Shown piece by piece: positions 9,353 through 18,078 of a stretch of DNA of 64,000 bases. The notes beneath the pieces are model-generated. The model ran no database searches. It was not told where the DNA came from and was given only the letters and a program-made list of their open reading frames with translations. Where the stretch lies: the NCBI GenBank assembly GCA_023382935.1, contig JAHDXL010000008.1, positions 1-64,000 on the forward strand, read 5' to 3'. The first letter of the stretch is position 1; every line of letters starts with the position of its first letter. The translations under genes and the position numbers were made by a program. The stretch is from Phycisphaerales bacterium (GTDB taxonomy: Bacteria > Planctomycetota > Phycisphaerae > Phycisphaerales > UBA1924).

Positions 9353-9663
9353 GGTTGACGCTCCGGCAGACGGACCCACGGGTCCACAGGCCCCTCGTCA
9401 GGCAGCGTGAGCCAGCCGGCCTCAGCAGCGTCGATCAGGTCGGGAAGATCTGGCGAGTGGGCGAGCATGTTGCGCACGCCGTCGGGCGTGATGCGCTTGG
9501 CGATCTCGGCCCGCAGCAGGAGCAGCCTTTCATCGTGACGCCAAATGCGCAACTGGGCGTCGGCCAGTTCATGGACGGCCTGAAGCCGGGCCTGGCGCAT
9601 CGAGAGCAGCCCACACGCGGTGAGCCCGATGGCGATGATGATGGCCAGCAACTTCCAGAACAA
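9349..9663 (-). CDS. FtsL/DivIC-like cell-division protein
   Basis: A 104-residue protein with one N-terminal hydrophobic segment (about 3-20) and then a charged helix suited to a coiled coil (RLQAVHELADAQLRIWRHDE). That is the architecture of the bitopic division proteins FtsL/DivIC, which hold FtsI at the septum. Sequence conservation in this family is low, so the call depends on size, topology and position between rsmH and ftsI. The start is TTG at 9663, preceded by an AGAGGG ribosome site; no in-frame ATG exists upstream. The stop overlaps the ftsI GTG by four bases, which implies translational coupling. Confidence 0.7.
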   Translation of the reverse strand: MFWKLLAIIIAIGLTACGLLSMRQARLQAVHELADAQLRIWRHDERLLLLRAEIAKRITPDGVRNMLAHSPDLPDLIDAAEAGWLTLPDEGPVDPWVRLPERQP

Positions 9664-9673
9664 TCCGACCCTC

Positions 9674-10558
9674 TCAGGCGGCCGGCAGGACCAACTTCAA
9701 ACCTTCATAGATCTCGTCCGGGTTGGAGATCTTGTCCTGGTTGAGTTTGAGGATCTCGGCCATGCGATTCTTGGATCCCAGTTCGCGCTGGGCGATCTGC
9801 GAAAGGGTGTCGTTCGCCTTGACGACATAGGTCCGCTGGGGGGCGTGCTTTGTGTCAGTGCGAGGCTTCTGTTCGGGCTTGCCCTCCGGCCTTTCCTGGG
9901 CGCGGGCTGGCGTGCTCGATGGTTGGGCCGTGCCGGGGGAGAGTGGGATCTTCAGCGTCACACCGGCGTTGACCCCGCCCTCGGCGGAGACCAGCCCCGG
10001 GTTGAGTTTCTGGATCTCGCGCCAGCGTTCATCGGAGCCGAGGTAGCGGCGTGCGAGCCCGGCCACGGTTTCCCCCTTCTGAACCAAGTGCTGGGCATAG
10101 GTCGGCGTGGAGGGCGTGACCCGGATCGGACGTTCGTCGGGAACGGGCACGAAGCCGGGAAGGGGAGGGGCGTCATTTCTCCGCCCGCCGGGCTGCTCGT
10201 TGTTCGGGCGCCCAAGCCCCTGCACGATTTCGAGAGGCTTGACTTCTTCTTGTCGCGGCGTCTGGGGTTCAGGGGAAGGATTGCCGGCCAGAGTGCTTGC
10301 CGGGAGTGTGTCGGCCGAGCCCGTCTCGCTGGGCGGAGTCTGGTTCGTTGGCTGCAGATCGGGCGTCCGGTCGATCGGCTGAGCCGAGCGGGGAGACGGA
10401 ACCACGAAGGGCTCGGGGTCGGCCAGAGGCAGGTTGAAAGACAGTGTCTCGAGCGGCTCGTTGAGCGAAGCCGGCGAGAGGTGGTCGGAGATCAGGATCC
10501 CGACCACAAGGACGAGTGAAAAGCCGACGATCAGTGCGAGTTTGTGTTCACGGGTCAC
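9674..10558 (-). CDS. Membrane-anchored protein with two LysM domains
   Basis: A 294-residue protein with a single N-terminal membrane segment (about 7-24), a long Pro-rich linker (about 40-150), and two LysM peptidoglycan-binding modules at about 154-205 and 243-293. Each has the typical xVxxGDTLxxIAxxxxG pattern. GTG at 10558 follows an AGGA ribosome site at a spacing of about 9; the frame is open further upstream but would put 36 unlikely residues before the membrane segment. It sits between rsmH and the ftsL-like gene, where most bacteria have nothing. It probably binds cell-wall glycan during division or envelope maintenance. No catalytic domain is seen. Confidence 0.85.
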   Translation of the reverse strand: MTREHKLALIVGFSLVLVVGILISDHLSPASLNEPLETLSFNLPLADPEPFVVPSPRSAQPIDRTPDLQPTNQTPPSETGSADTLPASTLAGNPSPEPQTPRQEEVKPLEIVQGLGRPNNEQPGGRRNDAPPLPGFVPVPDERPIRVTPSTPTYAQHLVQKGETVAGLARRYLGSDERWREIQKLNPGLVSAEGGVNAGVTLKIPLSPGTAQPSSTPARAQERPEGKPEQKPRTDTKHAPQRTYVVKANDTLSQIAQRELGSKNRMAEILKLNQDKISNPDEIYEGLKLVLPAA

Positions 10559-10662
10559 GAATGAGCATCCTTGCTTCCATGACGCTTGCGGAAATCCCCA
10601 CTCCGGCTCGATTGCCGTCCTGGCGCACGTTCCGGAAACGACGCTCGAGCACGGTCGTCCCC

Positions 10663-11580
10663 TCACAACAACTCGAGCGCTCTGAGTCTAGCAGATCGAG
10701 ACCGCGCGTTGCGCGCAATCTCGCCTTCTGATGCAAAAACCGGCTTGCGGTGGATAAGACGTGCTCTCTCCGACGACGCGAGTTGAGCGAACGCCTGTTT
10801 CACCGGACGGTCCTCCAGGCTGTGGAACGAGATGATCGCGACGCGCGCCCCCGCCGACAGCCATTCGTGCGACTCAGACTGGCGGACGATGGCGGCAAGC
10901 AGCGACTCAAGATTCCCGATCTCGTCGTTCACCGCGATGCGCAGCGCCTGGAAAGTCCGCGTGGCTGCATGAATCGGACCCCGACGCGCCGCCGGCGGAT
11001 ACGCCTGCTCGACAACCGATGCCAGTCTGCCTGTGGTGGACATCGGCTGTTTTTGCCGCTCCTCCACAATGGTCCGCGCAATCCGTCTCGAAAGCCGGTC
11101 CTCTCCATACCGGAAGATCAGGTCGGCCAGTTCACGCTCGGGCAGTTGGGCGATCAGGTCGGCGGCCGTCACCGGCCCGGATGGGTCCAGCCGCATGTCC
11201 AGAGGGCCATCCTGACGAAAACTGAACCCGCGCTGCGGGTCATCCATCTGGTTGGAGGCAAACCCCAAGTCGGCCAGCAGTAGATCGCCCGTGATGCCTC
11301 TTTGAGCCAGTTCACGCTCCACCCAGGCAAAACTGCGGTGGATGGGAACGACCCGAGCCGGATCGCCCAGTGCGACGCCAACCGTTTCGGTTGCCCGGGC
11401 CAAGTTGCCCGCGTCGAGGTCAAAGAGCACGACGCGGCCGGAAGGTCCGAGTCGCTGGGCGATGCGGGAAGAGTGCCCCCCAAGTCCGGCGGTGCAATCG
11501 ACGAGCGTTTGTCCGGGCTTTGGATCCAGCGCTGCGAGCACTTCATCCATCAGGACGGGGATGTGGGCAGACTCAGACAC
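10663..11580 (-). CDS. rsmH: 16S rRNA (cytosine-1402-N4)-methyltransferase
   Basis: RsmH (MraW) transfers a methyl group from S-adenosylmethionine to N4 of C1402 in the ribosomal P site. The 305-residue length is typical. The N-terminal HIPVLMDEVLAAL block and the SAM-binding motif VDCTAGLGGHS (27-37) are clear. Other family blocks, DLLLADLGFASNQMDDPQRG and AIISFHSLEDRPVK, are also present. It is usually the first or second gene of the division/cell-wall cluster, and here it heads the run LysM, ftsL-like, ftsI on the minus strand. No mraZ precedes it; a cytochrome gene lies there on the same strand. Confidence 0.95.
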   Translation of the reverse strand: MSESAHIPVLMDEVLAALDPKPGQTLVDCTAGLGGHSSRIAQRLGPSGRVVLFDLDAGNLARATETVGVALGDPARVVPIHRSFAWVERELAQRGITGDLLLADLGFASNQMDDPQRGFSFRQDGPLDMRLDPSGPVTAADLIAQLPERELADLIFRYGEDRLSRRIARTIVEERQKQPMSTTGRLASVVEQAYPPAARRGPIHAATRTFQALRIAVNDEIGNLESLLAAIVRQSESHEWLSAGARVAIISFHSLEDRPVKQAFAQLASSERARLIHRKPVFASEGEIARNARSRSARLRALELL

Positions 11581-11605
11581 GTCGTGCTCTTCGGGGTTTC
11601 ATCGA

Positions 11606-12028
11606 TCAGGGCGGAGTGGTCGGTTGCGTGGCGGCGGGAGTGGCCTCCGTCGCCGTCGGGCCTGGAAGCGAGTGGATGTACGCGATGATGTCGCGGACGT
11701 CGTCCTCGGTCATGTTCAGTCGTCCACCCTTGGGGGGCATGGCCGGGCGGTCGGCGGTGGCGGGCCTGCCCTGAACGATGAGGTCAATGACCCTCCGCTC
11801 GTCGCTCTGGTTGAAGAGGGTGCTGGTCTTCAGGTCGGCACCGAGAAAGTGGACTCCCCGGGCGGCCACGCCGTGGCACTGGGCGCACACCTGCATGTAG
11901 AGCATGCGCCCCTTCTCGGGCGAAGGCTGGCGTGGTGCGGGAGCGGCGGGCTTGTTCTCTTCGCAGGCGGAGAGCCCCGCGAGAAGGGAAAACAGGACAA
12001 CGAGCACCATGGAAAACCGAATGAGCAT
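11606..12028 (-). CDS. c-type cytochrome lipoprotein
   Basis: A 140-residue monohaem cytochrome c. The N-terminus is a lipoprotein signal ending in LSAC, with Cys22 as the lipid site. The haem motif CAQCH is at 48-52 and the probable axial Met is Met97, in RPAMPPKGG. The spacing fits a class I small cytochrome c, and the C-terminal helix DVRDIIAYIHSL is typical. It probably shuttles electrons at the periplasmic face of the membrane; its partner oxidase is not in the window. I chose the ATG at 12028, since the upstream extension lacks signal-peptide character. It is divergent from the AIM24-family gene with 63 bases between. Confidence 0.88.
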   Translation of the reverse strand: MLIRFSMVLVVLFSLLAGLSACEENKPAAPAPRQPSPEKGRMLYMQVCAQCHGVAARGVHFLGADLKTSTLFNQSDERRVIDLIVQGRPATADRPAMPPKGGRLNMTEDDVRDIIAYIHSLPGPTATEATPAATQPTTPP

Positions 12029-12091
12029 GATGTCCAAGAATAGACGCGAGCCCCCGGGGGGATTCGCGGGCCAGCACAACGGAGCAAGCAC

Positions 12092-12889
12092 ATGAGCGCG
12101 GACGTGATTGACTATCAGATCATCGGGGACGACCTGCAGGCGGTCATCATCACACTGGACCCCGGCGAGGCTGTGGTCGGCGAAGCGGGCGCGATGATGT
12201 ACCTGGAAGAAGGCGTGGAGATGGCAACGTCACTGTCGATGAAGAAGGACTCGGGCGGGATCATGGGTCGGCTGTTTGAGGCAGGCAAGCGCATGATCAC
12301 GGGCGAATCGTTCTTCATCACGATCTTCGCGAACGAGAGTTCGCGGCGTCGAGATTGCGCGTTTGCGGCACCGTATCCGGGGCATGTGGTGCCGCTCGAA
12401 CTGGGCGAGTTCGGCGGCGAGGTGCTCTGCCAGAAGGACTCGTTCCTCTGCGCCGCGCACGGGGTCGAGGTGGGCATCGCCTTCACCAAGCGATTTGGGG
12501 CCGGGCTGTTTGGCGGCGAGGGTTTTATCCTGCAGCGTCTGCACGCGCCGGATGGGCGTGGACTGGCGTTCTGCCACGCCGGCGGCACCATCGTGAAGCG
12601 GACACTCGGTCCCGGCGAAACGCTCAAGGTCGACACCGGGTGCATCGTCGCGTTTGAGAAGTCGGTGGACTACAGCATCGAGTTGGTCAAGGGGATCAAG
12701 AACAAGTTGTTCGGTGGCGAGGGGTTCTTCTATGCCCGCCTGCGCGGGCCTGGGACGGTGTGGCTTCAGACGCTCCCGTTCAGTCGACTGGCCAACCGCA
12801 TCATCGCGGCCGCGCCCTCGCACGGCGGAAAGCGCGTGGGCGAGGGCTCGGTGCTGGGCGGTGTGTTCAACATGATCGACGGCGACTGA
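12092..12889 (+). CDS. AIM24-family protein (TIGR00266-like)
   Basis: A 265-residue protein with the beta-rich AIM24/TIGR00266 pattern: a Gly-rich opening around YQIIGDDLQAVIITLDPGEA, the block GEAGAMMYLEEGVEM, repeated GGEGF elements in the second half, and PFSRLANRI near the C-terminus. The family fold is a double-stranded beta-helix-like sandwich. Its biochemical role in bacteria is unknown; the mitochondrial relative affects inner-membrane organisation. There is no signal peptide, so it is probably cytosolic or membrane-associated. ATG at 12092. No operon partner downstream. Confidence 0.87.
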   Translation: MSADVIDYQIIGDDLQAVIITLDPGEAVVGEAGAMMYLEEGVEMATSLSMKKDSGGIMGRLFEAGKRMITGESFFITIFANESSRRRDCAFAAPYPGHVVPLELGEFGGEVLCQKDSFLCAAHGVEVGIAFTKRFGAGLFGGEGFILQRLHAPDGRGLAFCHAGGTIVKRTLGPGETLKVDTGCIVAFEKSVDYSIELVKGIKNKLFGGEGFFYARLRGPGTVWLQTLPFSRLANRIIAAAPSHGGKRVGEGSVLGGVFNMIDGD

Positions 12890-12933
12890 GCGTGCGTGCT
12901 CGGGGTGGGGGGTGGGAGATTGAACAAACGAAC

Positions 12934-12961
12934 ACCGGAGCCTGACCGTCATCACTCCGGT
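12934..12961. terminator. Hairpin between convergent genes
   Basis: ACCGGAG at 12934-12940 and CTCCGGT at 12955-12961 form a 7-bp stem with a 14-base loop. It lies between the end of the AIM24-family gene and the end of the flotillin gene, which converge. There is no T tract, so termination here is only a suggestion. Confidence 0.25.
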
Positions 12962-13015
12962 CCAGACTCCGGGGGGTCGCTTGATCGCGGCGTGTGAAAC
13001 CGGCGCGGCCCGCTC

Positions 13016-14632
13016 CTACTGCTTTGAGCCGTCTCCGCCGTGAGGCGAGTGGTCGGAATCGCGCAACCTGCCCAAGGCCCCGGGCAGTTCGACGCCGGCC
13101 TGGTTGGCTAGTTCGTGGACGGCCGGAAGCGAGCCAATCAATCCGCTCAGGAAGTCCGCGGTCGCCCCGCGCGTGCCGCCCTTGCCTTCGACCTGCGAGT
13201 TGCCTCGTCCGCTGTCCCAGACCGTGATCCTGTCGATCTTGAGGTTCTGGATGGCCTTGACCTGCTCTGCGACGAGGCTGGGCAACTGCTCGATCATCAG
13301 CAGAGTCGGCGCGACCTGCGGATTCTCGGCGCAGGCCTCGACGAGTTTGCGATAGCCCTCGGCCTTGGCTTCGAGTACCTTCTGAATGCCCTCGGCCTCG
13401 GCGAGGTACTTGGCCAAGATCGCGTCGGCCTGACCGCGGGCTTCGCGACGCTGTCTCTCGGCCTCGGCTTCGGCCTGAATCTCGATTCGCTTTTTCTCAA
13501 TCTCCTGCGGTGCCAGTTCTGTCTTCGCCAGGCGAGCCAACTCCTCCTCACGCTGAGCCAGGTAGATCTTCTGCCGCGCCTCGGCCTGCGCCACGTCGGC
13601 GCGGCGGCTGGCTTCGGCCCGGATCTCGGCCAACTTGGCGTTGGATTCGGCGACCTTGGCCGAACTTTCGTTCTCGCCCGACACCGCCAATGCTTCGGCC
13701 GACGCGACCTGGATGCGCTGCTCCTGCTCGGCACGCTTGGTGGCGGCGATAGTCTCCGCCTTGCGCTCGGCCGTCGCGATCTCGAGGTCACGCTTGGCCT
13801 GCACTTCACCCCGCACCGCCTCGGCCTCGTAGGCGGCAATTGCGATGCGCTTCTTCTGCTCGGCTTCCTTCTGCCCCTGTTCCGACAGCGCCTTCTCCTG
13901 CGCCACCCGGACGTTCTGCTCGCGCACCGCGGCTGCCTGGCCGATGGCACCCTCACGATCCTGCTCAGCCACTTCAACCTTGGCGCGATTGATCGCCTCG
14001 GCTGCTGCCCGCTGCCCGATCGCCACGATGTAGCCTGATTCGTCGGTGATGTCGCGGATGTTGACGTTGATCAGTTCCAGGCCGATCTTGTTGATCTCCT
14101 GCGTCACGTTCTCGTTGATCAGACTCATGAACTTCTCGCGGTCCTTGTTGATCTCTTCGATCGACAGGGTCGCGATCACCAGGCGCAACTGCCCGAGGAT
14201 GATGTCTTGAGCCTGCTCACGAATGGCCTGCCCGCCCAGCCCGAGCAGGCGTTCGGCGGCGTTGGACATGAGCACGGGCGACTTCGAGATGCCCACCGTG
14301 AAGGTGGACGGCACGTTGACGCGGATATTGTTCAGGGATAGCGCGCCTTCCAGCGGAATCTCGATGACCAGTGGCTCCAGGCTCATGTAGGCGTAGTCCT
14401 GGAAGATGGGCCACACGAACTGCCCGCCGCCGTGGAAGCACCGGGCTGACTGCTTGCCGGCGCGTCCCCAGATCACCAGGATTCGGTTGGACGGGCACCG
14501 CTTGAAGCGGGCCGCGTAGAACATGATCAGGCACAGCAGGACAAAGAGAACGACGACGACCGAGACGATGATGACGACGCCGGCCCTTGATGCCGATTGC
14601 GCAAGCAGAAGCATTTGATCCACGACTGACAT
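13016..14632 (-). CDS. Flotillin-family (SPFH) membrane protein
   Basis: Flotillins scaffold ordered membrane microdomains. An N-terminal membrane segment (about 16-40) is followed by the SPFH/PHB domain (RILVIWGRAGKQSARCFHGG onward) and a long Ala/Glu/Arg coiled coil from about residue 220 to 430, with AEAEAERQRREARGQADAI typical of flotillins. A Gly-rich tail ends the protein. An upstream in-frame ATG at 14650 and a GTG nine bases past 14632 are alternative starts. An AGAGGA sits directly before 14632, which would favour the downstream GTG. The preceding gene encodes an NfeD-like protein, 41 bases away: the standard NfeD-flotillin pair. Confidence 0.9.
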   Translation of the reverse strand: MSVVDQMLLLAQSASRAGVVIIVSVVVVLFVLLCLIMFYAARFKRCPSNRILVIWGRAGKQSARCFHGGGQFVWPIFQDYAYMSLEPLVIEIPLEGALSLNNIRVNVPSTFTVGISKSPVLMSNAAERLLGLGGQAIREQAQDIILGQLRLVIATLSIEEINKDREKFMSLINENVTQEINKIGLELINVNIRDITDESGYIVAIGQRAAAEAINRAKVEVAEQDREGAIGQAAAVREQNVRVAQEKALSEQGQKEAEQKKRIAIAAYEAEAVRGEVQAKRDLEIATAERKAETIAATKRAEQEQRIQVASAEALAVSGENESSAKVAESNAKLAEIRAEASRRADVAQAEARQKIYLAQREEELARLAKTELAPQEIEKKRIEIQAEAEAERQRREARGQADAILAKYLAEAEGIQKVLEAKAEGYRKLVEACAENPQVAPTLLMIEQLPSLVAEQVKAIQNLKIDRITVWDSGRGNSQVEGKGGTRGATADFLSGLIGSLPAVHELANQAGVELPGALGRLRDSDHSPHGGDGSKQ

Positions 14633-14673
14633 TCCTCTCTCGGGCCCCATCGTGCCCGCCGCGTGTTCCCTGT

Positions 14674-15246
14674 TCAGGCCGGTTCGACGACCACGGTGCC
14701 CGTGGCCGAATCGACTTGGATGATCCGCACCATGGTGTTGGTGCCGATCAGTTCAGCGCCGGTCTGCCGGGCGCTGATTTCATGCTGGGTGTTGTTGACG
14801 ACCAGGGTGACGCGCCCCACGCCCGCGCCGGCGGGCGGAATGGCGATGTACACCGGGGCTTCGCGCCCGACCGTGGCGCTCAGATCAAGGTTGCCGCTGG
14901 ACTGGAGTTTCATCACCTGGCGCGTCAGCGTGATGACCATCCACGCCACGCCGAAGCCGCCTGCCAGTCCCGCCAGCGACGAGGACAGGAAGGGCAGGTC
15001 AAGGGCTCGATGGGCGGCCAGCCCGATCCAGCCGAAGCCGACGAAGAAGGCCGAGACGGTCTCCAGGCTGAGCCAGCGGGCCTCGGCGCCGGGATTGTCT
15101 GCCGCGGTCGCGCCGCCCCCGTCCAGATCGGCGTCAAAGTCGCCCCCAAGGTGTCCCAGCGCCAACTGAAGCAGCAGATATCCGGTTCCCAGCAGCGCCG
15201 GGCCCGTGAACCACGGCGACATGCCTCCAAAGAGTGCTTCCATCAT
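14674..15246 (-). CDS. NfeD-like membrane protein (flotillin partner)
   Basis: A 190-residue protein with three hydrophobic segments (about 14-30, 62-80, 84-106) and a C-terminal beta-rich stretch (about 120-190) resembling the OB-fold of short NfeD/YuaF-type proteins. It lacks the N-terminal ClpP-like protease domain of long NfeD proteins. Such short forms are nearly always encoded next to a flotillin, as here, and are thought to act with it in the membrane. The first ATG of the pair ATGATG at 15246 is used. The assignment combines topology and neighbour; sequence similarity alone would be weak. Confidence 0.7.
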   Translation of the reverse strand: MMEALFGGMSPWFTGPALLGTGYLLLQLALGHLGGDFDADLDGGGATAADNPGAEARWLSLETVSAFFVGFGWIGLAAHRALDLPFLSSSLAGLAGGFGVAWMVITLTRQVMKLQSSGNLDLSATVGREAPVYIAIPPAGAGVGRVTLVVNNTQHEISARQTGAELIGTNTMVRIIQVDSATGTVVVEPA

Positions 15247-15468
15247 CGCTCGGTCTCCTGCCCGCCTCGCGCGCGATCATACATCATCACAACCCGGGCG
15301 TGTGCCGGGATGCTCGGAGCGGAAGCCTCAATTTCGCGCTGCACGGCCTTCATCCACACCCTTCGGCCCGCCGCTCGATTGGTTCTTCGGAACTGCCCAC
15401 CCGGCGTTTCGGGCCGGAATGGACGACCGGATGGTGCGATATGCTGCACGACAACTAGGAGACATTTC

Positions 15469-16944
15469 ATGCAGCGCTTCTCCGCAGGCCTTGTCTTGTC
15501 CCTCGCCTCCTCCGCCCTCGCTCAACCGGTGTTCGTCGATCGAACCGCTGACCTGGGGTTGACGCTCGACAACGGCGTCGCAGCGTGGGGCGACGTGAAC
15601 GACGACGGCTGGCCCGACCTGTGCAACGCCGGGGCCATCTGGATCAACCGTGAAGGCAAGTCGTTTGAGCGTGCCCCGGCCCCTACGACTGGGCTGCTGG
15701 CGGACATCGACGCCGACGGCGACGCCGACCTGGTTTGTTTCGCTCCCGTGGCGATCTTCCGCAACACGGCGGCTCCGCCCGGCGACGCGCCCAACTTCGA
15801 GCCTGTCGCGCTGCCGGAATTGCCCGCGACTTCCAGCGTGGGTGCGGCCGCAGCCGACTTCAACGCCGACGGCCTGCTCGATGTCTACATCGGCGGTTTC
15901 GAGGGAGGGAATCCGCAGGCGACGCTCCCCGACCTGCTGCTGCTCAGCAACGGGCTGGGCGGGTTCACGCTGGCCATGGATATCGTCGAGTTCCGCGCTC
16001 GCGGGGTGACGGCCTGCGACTTCGACGAAGACCATGACATCGACATCTACGTGTCCAACTACCGGCTTCAACCCAACGTGCTGTGGGTCAATGACGGGCA
16101 AGGAGGCATGAGCAACTGCGCTGCAGACTTCAACGTGCTGGCGACCAGCGAGGGTTTTCTCGGCGGGCACTCGATCGGCGCGTGCTTCGCCGACTTCGAC
16201 CGTGACGGCCATTTTGACCTCTTCGCGGGCAACTTCGCCCACGTCGATTCCCGCGGCGACCAGCCGAAGTCGCGCTTCCTGCGCAATCTCGGGCCGGAGC
16301 ATGCCTGGAAGTTTGACGACCTGCATGAGTGCGGAGTGTGGTATCAGGAGAGTTACGCCAGCCCGGCCGCGGGCGACTTCGACAACGACGGGCTCGTTGA
16401 CCTTTTGTTCACCACCGTGTACGCGGACGCGTCGTTCGGTCGGAAGAACTACCCGGTGCTCTATCGCAACCAGAGCACGAAGGAGGGCGGCTGGAAATTT
16501 GTGGACGTGACCGAGGGCTCGGGGCTTGAGCGCCTGCCGCCGACCTATCAGGCCGCGTGGGCCGACTTTGACCGCGACGGCGACCTTGACCTCGTCACCG
16601 CAGGTCGGCTCTTCGTCAATCAAGCGCCGGCCGATCGGCGGTGGATCGAAGTGCGACTGGTCGGCGACGCCGGCCCGGGCGGACGCCAGGCGGTGGGGGC
16701 GCAGGTGCGTCTGATCGGGTCAGACGACCACCGGCCCGCTCGACAGGTCGAGATTGGCACGGGCCAGGGCAACGCCAACAGCCCCTTTCTGCACTTCGGA
16801 CTCGGCGACTGCGGCGAAGAGGTTTCGATCGAGGTGGTGTGGCCCGACGGGAATCGGCAGGTGGAAGGCCCGCATCATCCGAATCAGTTGGTGACTATCA
16901 CCAGGAACAGCCGGCCCGAGTCGGCGGCATCATCGCGCGACTGA
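15469..16944 (+). CDS. Secreted FG-GAP/VCBS protein with ASPIC/UnbV domain
   Basis: A 491-residue exported protein. The signal peptide (about 1-19) ends in SSALAQ. Repeats with D-x-[DN]-x-DG loops follow (DVNDDGWPDL, DIDADGDADL, DFNADGLLD, DFDRDGHFDL, DFDNDGLVDL, DFDRDGDLDL), the FG-GAP/VCBS pattern that builds a calcium-binding beta-propeller. The C-terminal 90 residues (VGAQVRLIG ... VVWPDGNRQVEG) match the ASPIC/UnbV domain. The ATG at 15469 has an AGGAG ribosome site. The frame is open far upstream, but that part is antisense to the NfeD-like gene. It is convergent with rnc with no gap. Probably a cell-surface adhesion or polysaccharide-binding protein. Confidence 0.85.
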   Translation: MQRFSAGLVLSLASSALAQPVFVDRTADLGLTLDNGVAAWGDVNDDGWPDLCNAGAIWINREGKSFERAPAPTTGLLADIDADGDADLVCFAPVAIFRNTAAPPGDAPNFEPVALPELPATSSVGAAAADFNADGLLDVYIGGFEGGNPQATLPDLLLLSNGLGGFTLAMDIVEFRARGVTACDFDEDHDIDIYVSNYRLQPNVLWVNDGQGGMSNCAADFNVLATSEGFLGGHSIGACFADFDRDGHFDLFAGNFAHVDSRGDQPKSRFLRNLGPEHAWKFDDLHECGVWYQESYASPAAGDFDNDGLVDLLFTTVYADASFGRKNYPVLYRNQSTKEGGWKFVDVTEGSGLERLPPTYQAAWADFDRDGDLDLVTAGRLFVNQAPADRRWIEVRLVGDAGPGGRQAVGAQVRLIGSDDHRPARQVEIGTGQGNANSPFLHFGLGDCGEEVSIEVVWPDGNRQVEGPHHPNQLVTITRNSRPESAASSRD

Positions 16945-16945
16945 C

Positions 16946-17695
16946 TCACTTCTCGCCGTTGTCCAGGTCGCCCACCACCATCGGCTCGCCCGTTTCGTCG
17001 CGCTCGATGATGCCCAGTTCGCACAGGGCGTTCAGCGCGGCCTGCTGCTCAGCCTGTTTCTTCGACTGCCCCCAGGCGCACTCGAACCGGCGACCGTTTA
17101 ACTCCACCGCGATCTTGAACGCCTTGGCGTGGTCGGGGCCTTTTTCGTCGAGCACTCGGTAACTCGGCGTCATCTGGAGCGTCTGCTGGGCGTGCTGCTG
17201 GAGCACCGACTTGAAGTTCTGCTGGTGCCCGCTGCGGGCTGCACGGTCGATCAGCGACTCGACGATGGTCTCCACGAAGCGACGCGAGACCTCCGGCCCG
17301 CCGTCAAGGTGCAATGCGGCGATGATGGACTCGAGCACAGCCGCCGCGAGCGAAGGCGGCAGTTCCGGGTGAGTCTGCATGCCCTTGCCCATGTCCAGCA
17401 GTTCGTCAAGCCCGAGTTGTCGCGCCAGCCGCGCGCAGGTGCGCCGCGAGACCACAGTCGACTTGATCTTGGTCATCTCGCCTTCGAGCAGCGCAGGGTA
17501 TCGCGTGAAGATCATCTCGCAGACCACCTGGCCGAGGATGGCGTCGCCGAGGAACTCGAGCCGCTCGTTCGACTGGAGCCGACTCTCGGCCACGGAGGCG
17601 TGGGTGAGTGCCTGTTCGAGGATTGATCGGTCCAGAAACTGGTAGCCCAGGATTTCTTCAGCGCGCGACAAAACGGACTCGTCCATACCTGCCAT
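16946..17695 (-). CDS. rnc: Ribonuclease III
   Basis: A double-strand-specific endoribonuclease for rRNA and mRNA processing. It is 249 residues, with the N-terminal nuclease domain and a C-terminal dsRNA-binding domain (about 160-235). The signature NERLEFLGDAI is at 43-53, with the catalytic acids Glu47 and Asp51. In the second acidic motif the block reads SLAAAVLESIIAALHLDGG: the Glu (Glu122) is kept, but the Asp three residues earlier in most family members is Ala119. That Asp normally helps bind metal, so activity may be altered. The start could be Met1 or Met4. The 248-base gap 17696-17943 separates it from divergent rpmH. Confidence 0.93.
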   Translation of the reverse strand: MAGMDESVLSRAEEILGYQFLDRSILEQALTHASVAESRLQSNERLEFLGDAILGQVVCEMIFTRYPALLEGEMTKIKSTVVSRRTCARLARQLGLDELLDMGKGMQTHPELPPSLAAAVLESIIAALHLDGGPEVSRRFVETIVESLIDRAARSGHQQNFKSVLQQHAQQTLQMTPSYRVLDEKGPDHAKAFKIAVELNGRRFECAWGQSKKQAEQQAALNALCELGIIERDETGEPMVVGDLDNGEK

Positions 17696-17943
17696 GCTCC
17701 GAACGCGGAATCACTCCCGAGTTCCGTAGGGGTCTCCGAAGAGACCTTGACAAGCGTTGGACGCGAGCGCTCCACACGCGACGCCGGTTTGGGTCGCCTG
17801 TCGAGCGGTCGCGGCCAAGACCTCCGGCCTGCACCGGAAGTTCCATCATTGCAGATCATCGGGTTCCGGGGCAAGAGGGTTGAGGGTGGAACGGAACCAA
17901 CTGAGGGGATAAGGTTCGGGCCCAACTCAGCCGAGAACCACCC

Positions 17944-18078
17944 ATGCATTACCCACACAAGACCAGCCGCATCAAGAAGGTCCGCAAGAGCGGCTTCCGC
18001 GCCCGCATGGCCACCAAGGGCGGCCGCAAGATCCTCAGCAATCGCCGCCGCATCGGTCGCCGGCTGACCAACGTCTAA
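17944..18078 (+). CDS. rpmH: 50S ribosomal protein L34 (bL34)
   Basis: A 44-codon gene encoding a very basic protein. After [12 protein letters not shown] come the L34 hallmark [15 protein letters not shown] and the C-terminal [11 protein letters not shown]. Length and motif order match bL34 exactly. In most bacteria rpmH is followed immediately by rnpA (RNase P protein) and lies near dnaA. Here neither follows; the next gene is an OPT transporter, 174 bases away. The ribosome site is weak: no clear GGAG within 12 bases upstream. Confidence 0.93.
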   Translation: MHYPHKTSRIKKVRKSGFRARMATKGGRKILSNRRRIGRRLTNV

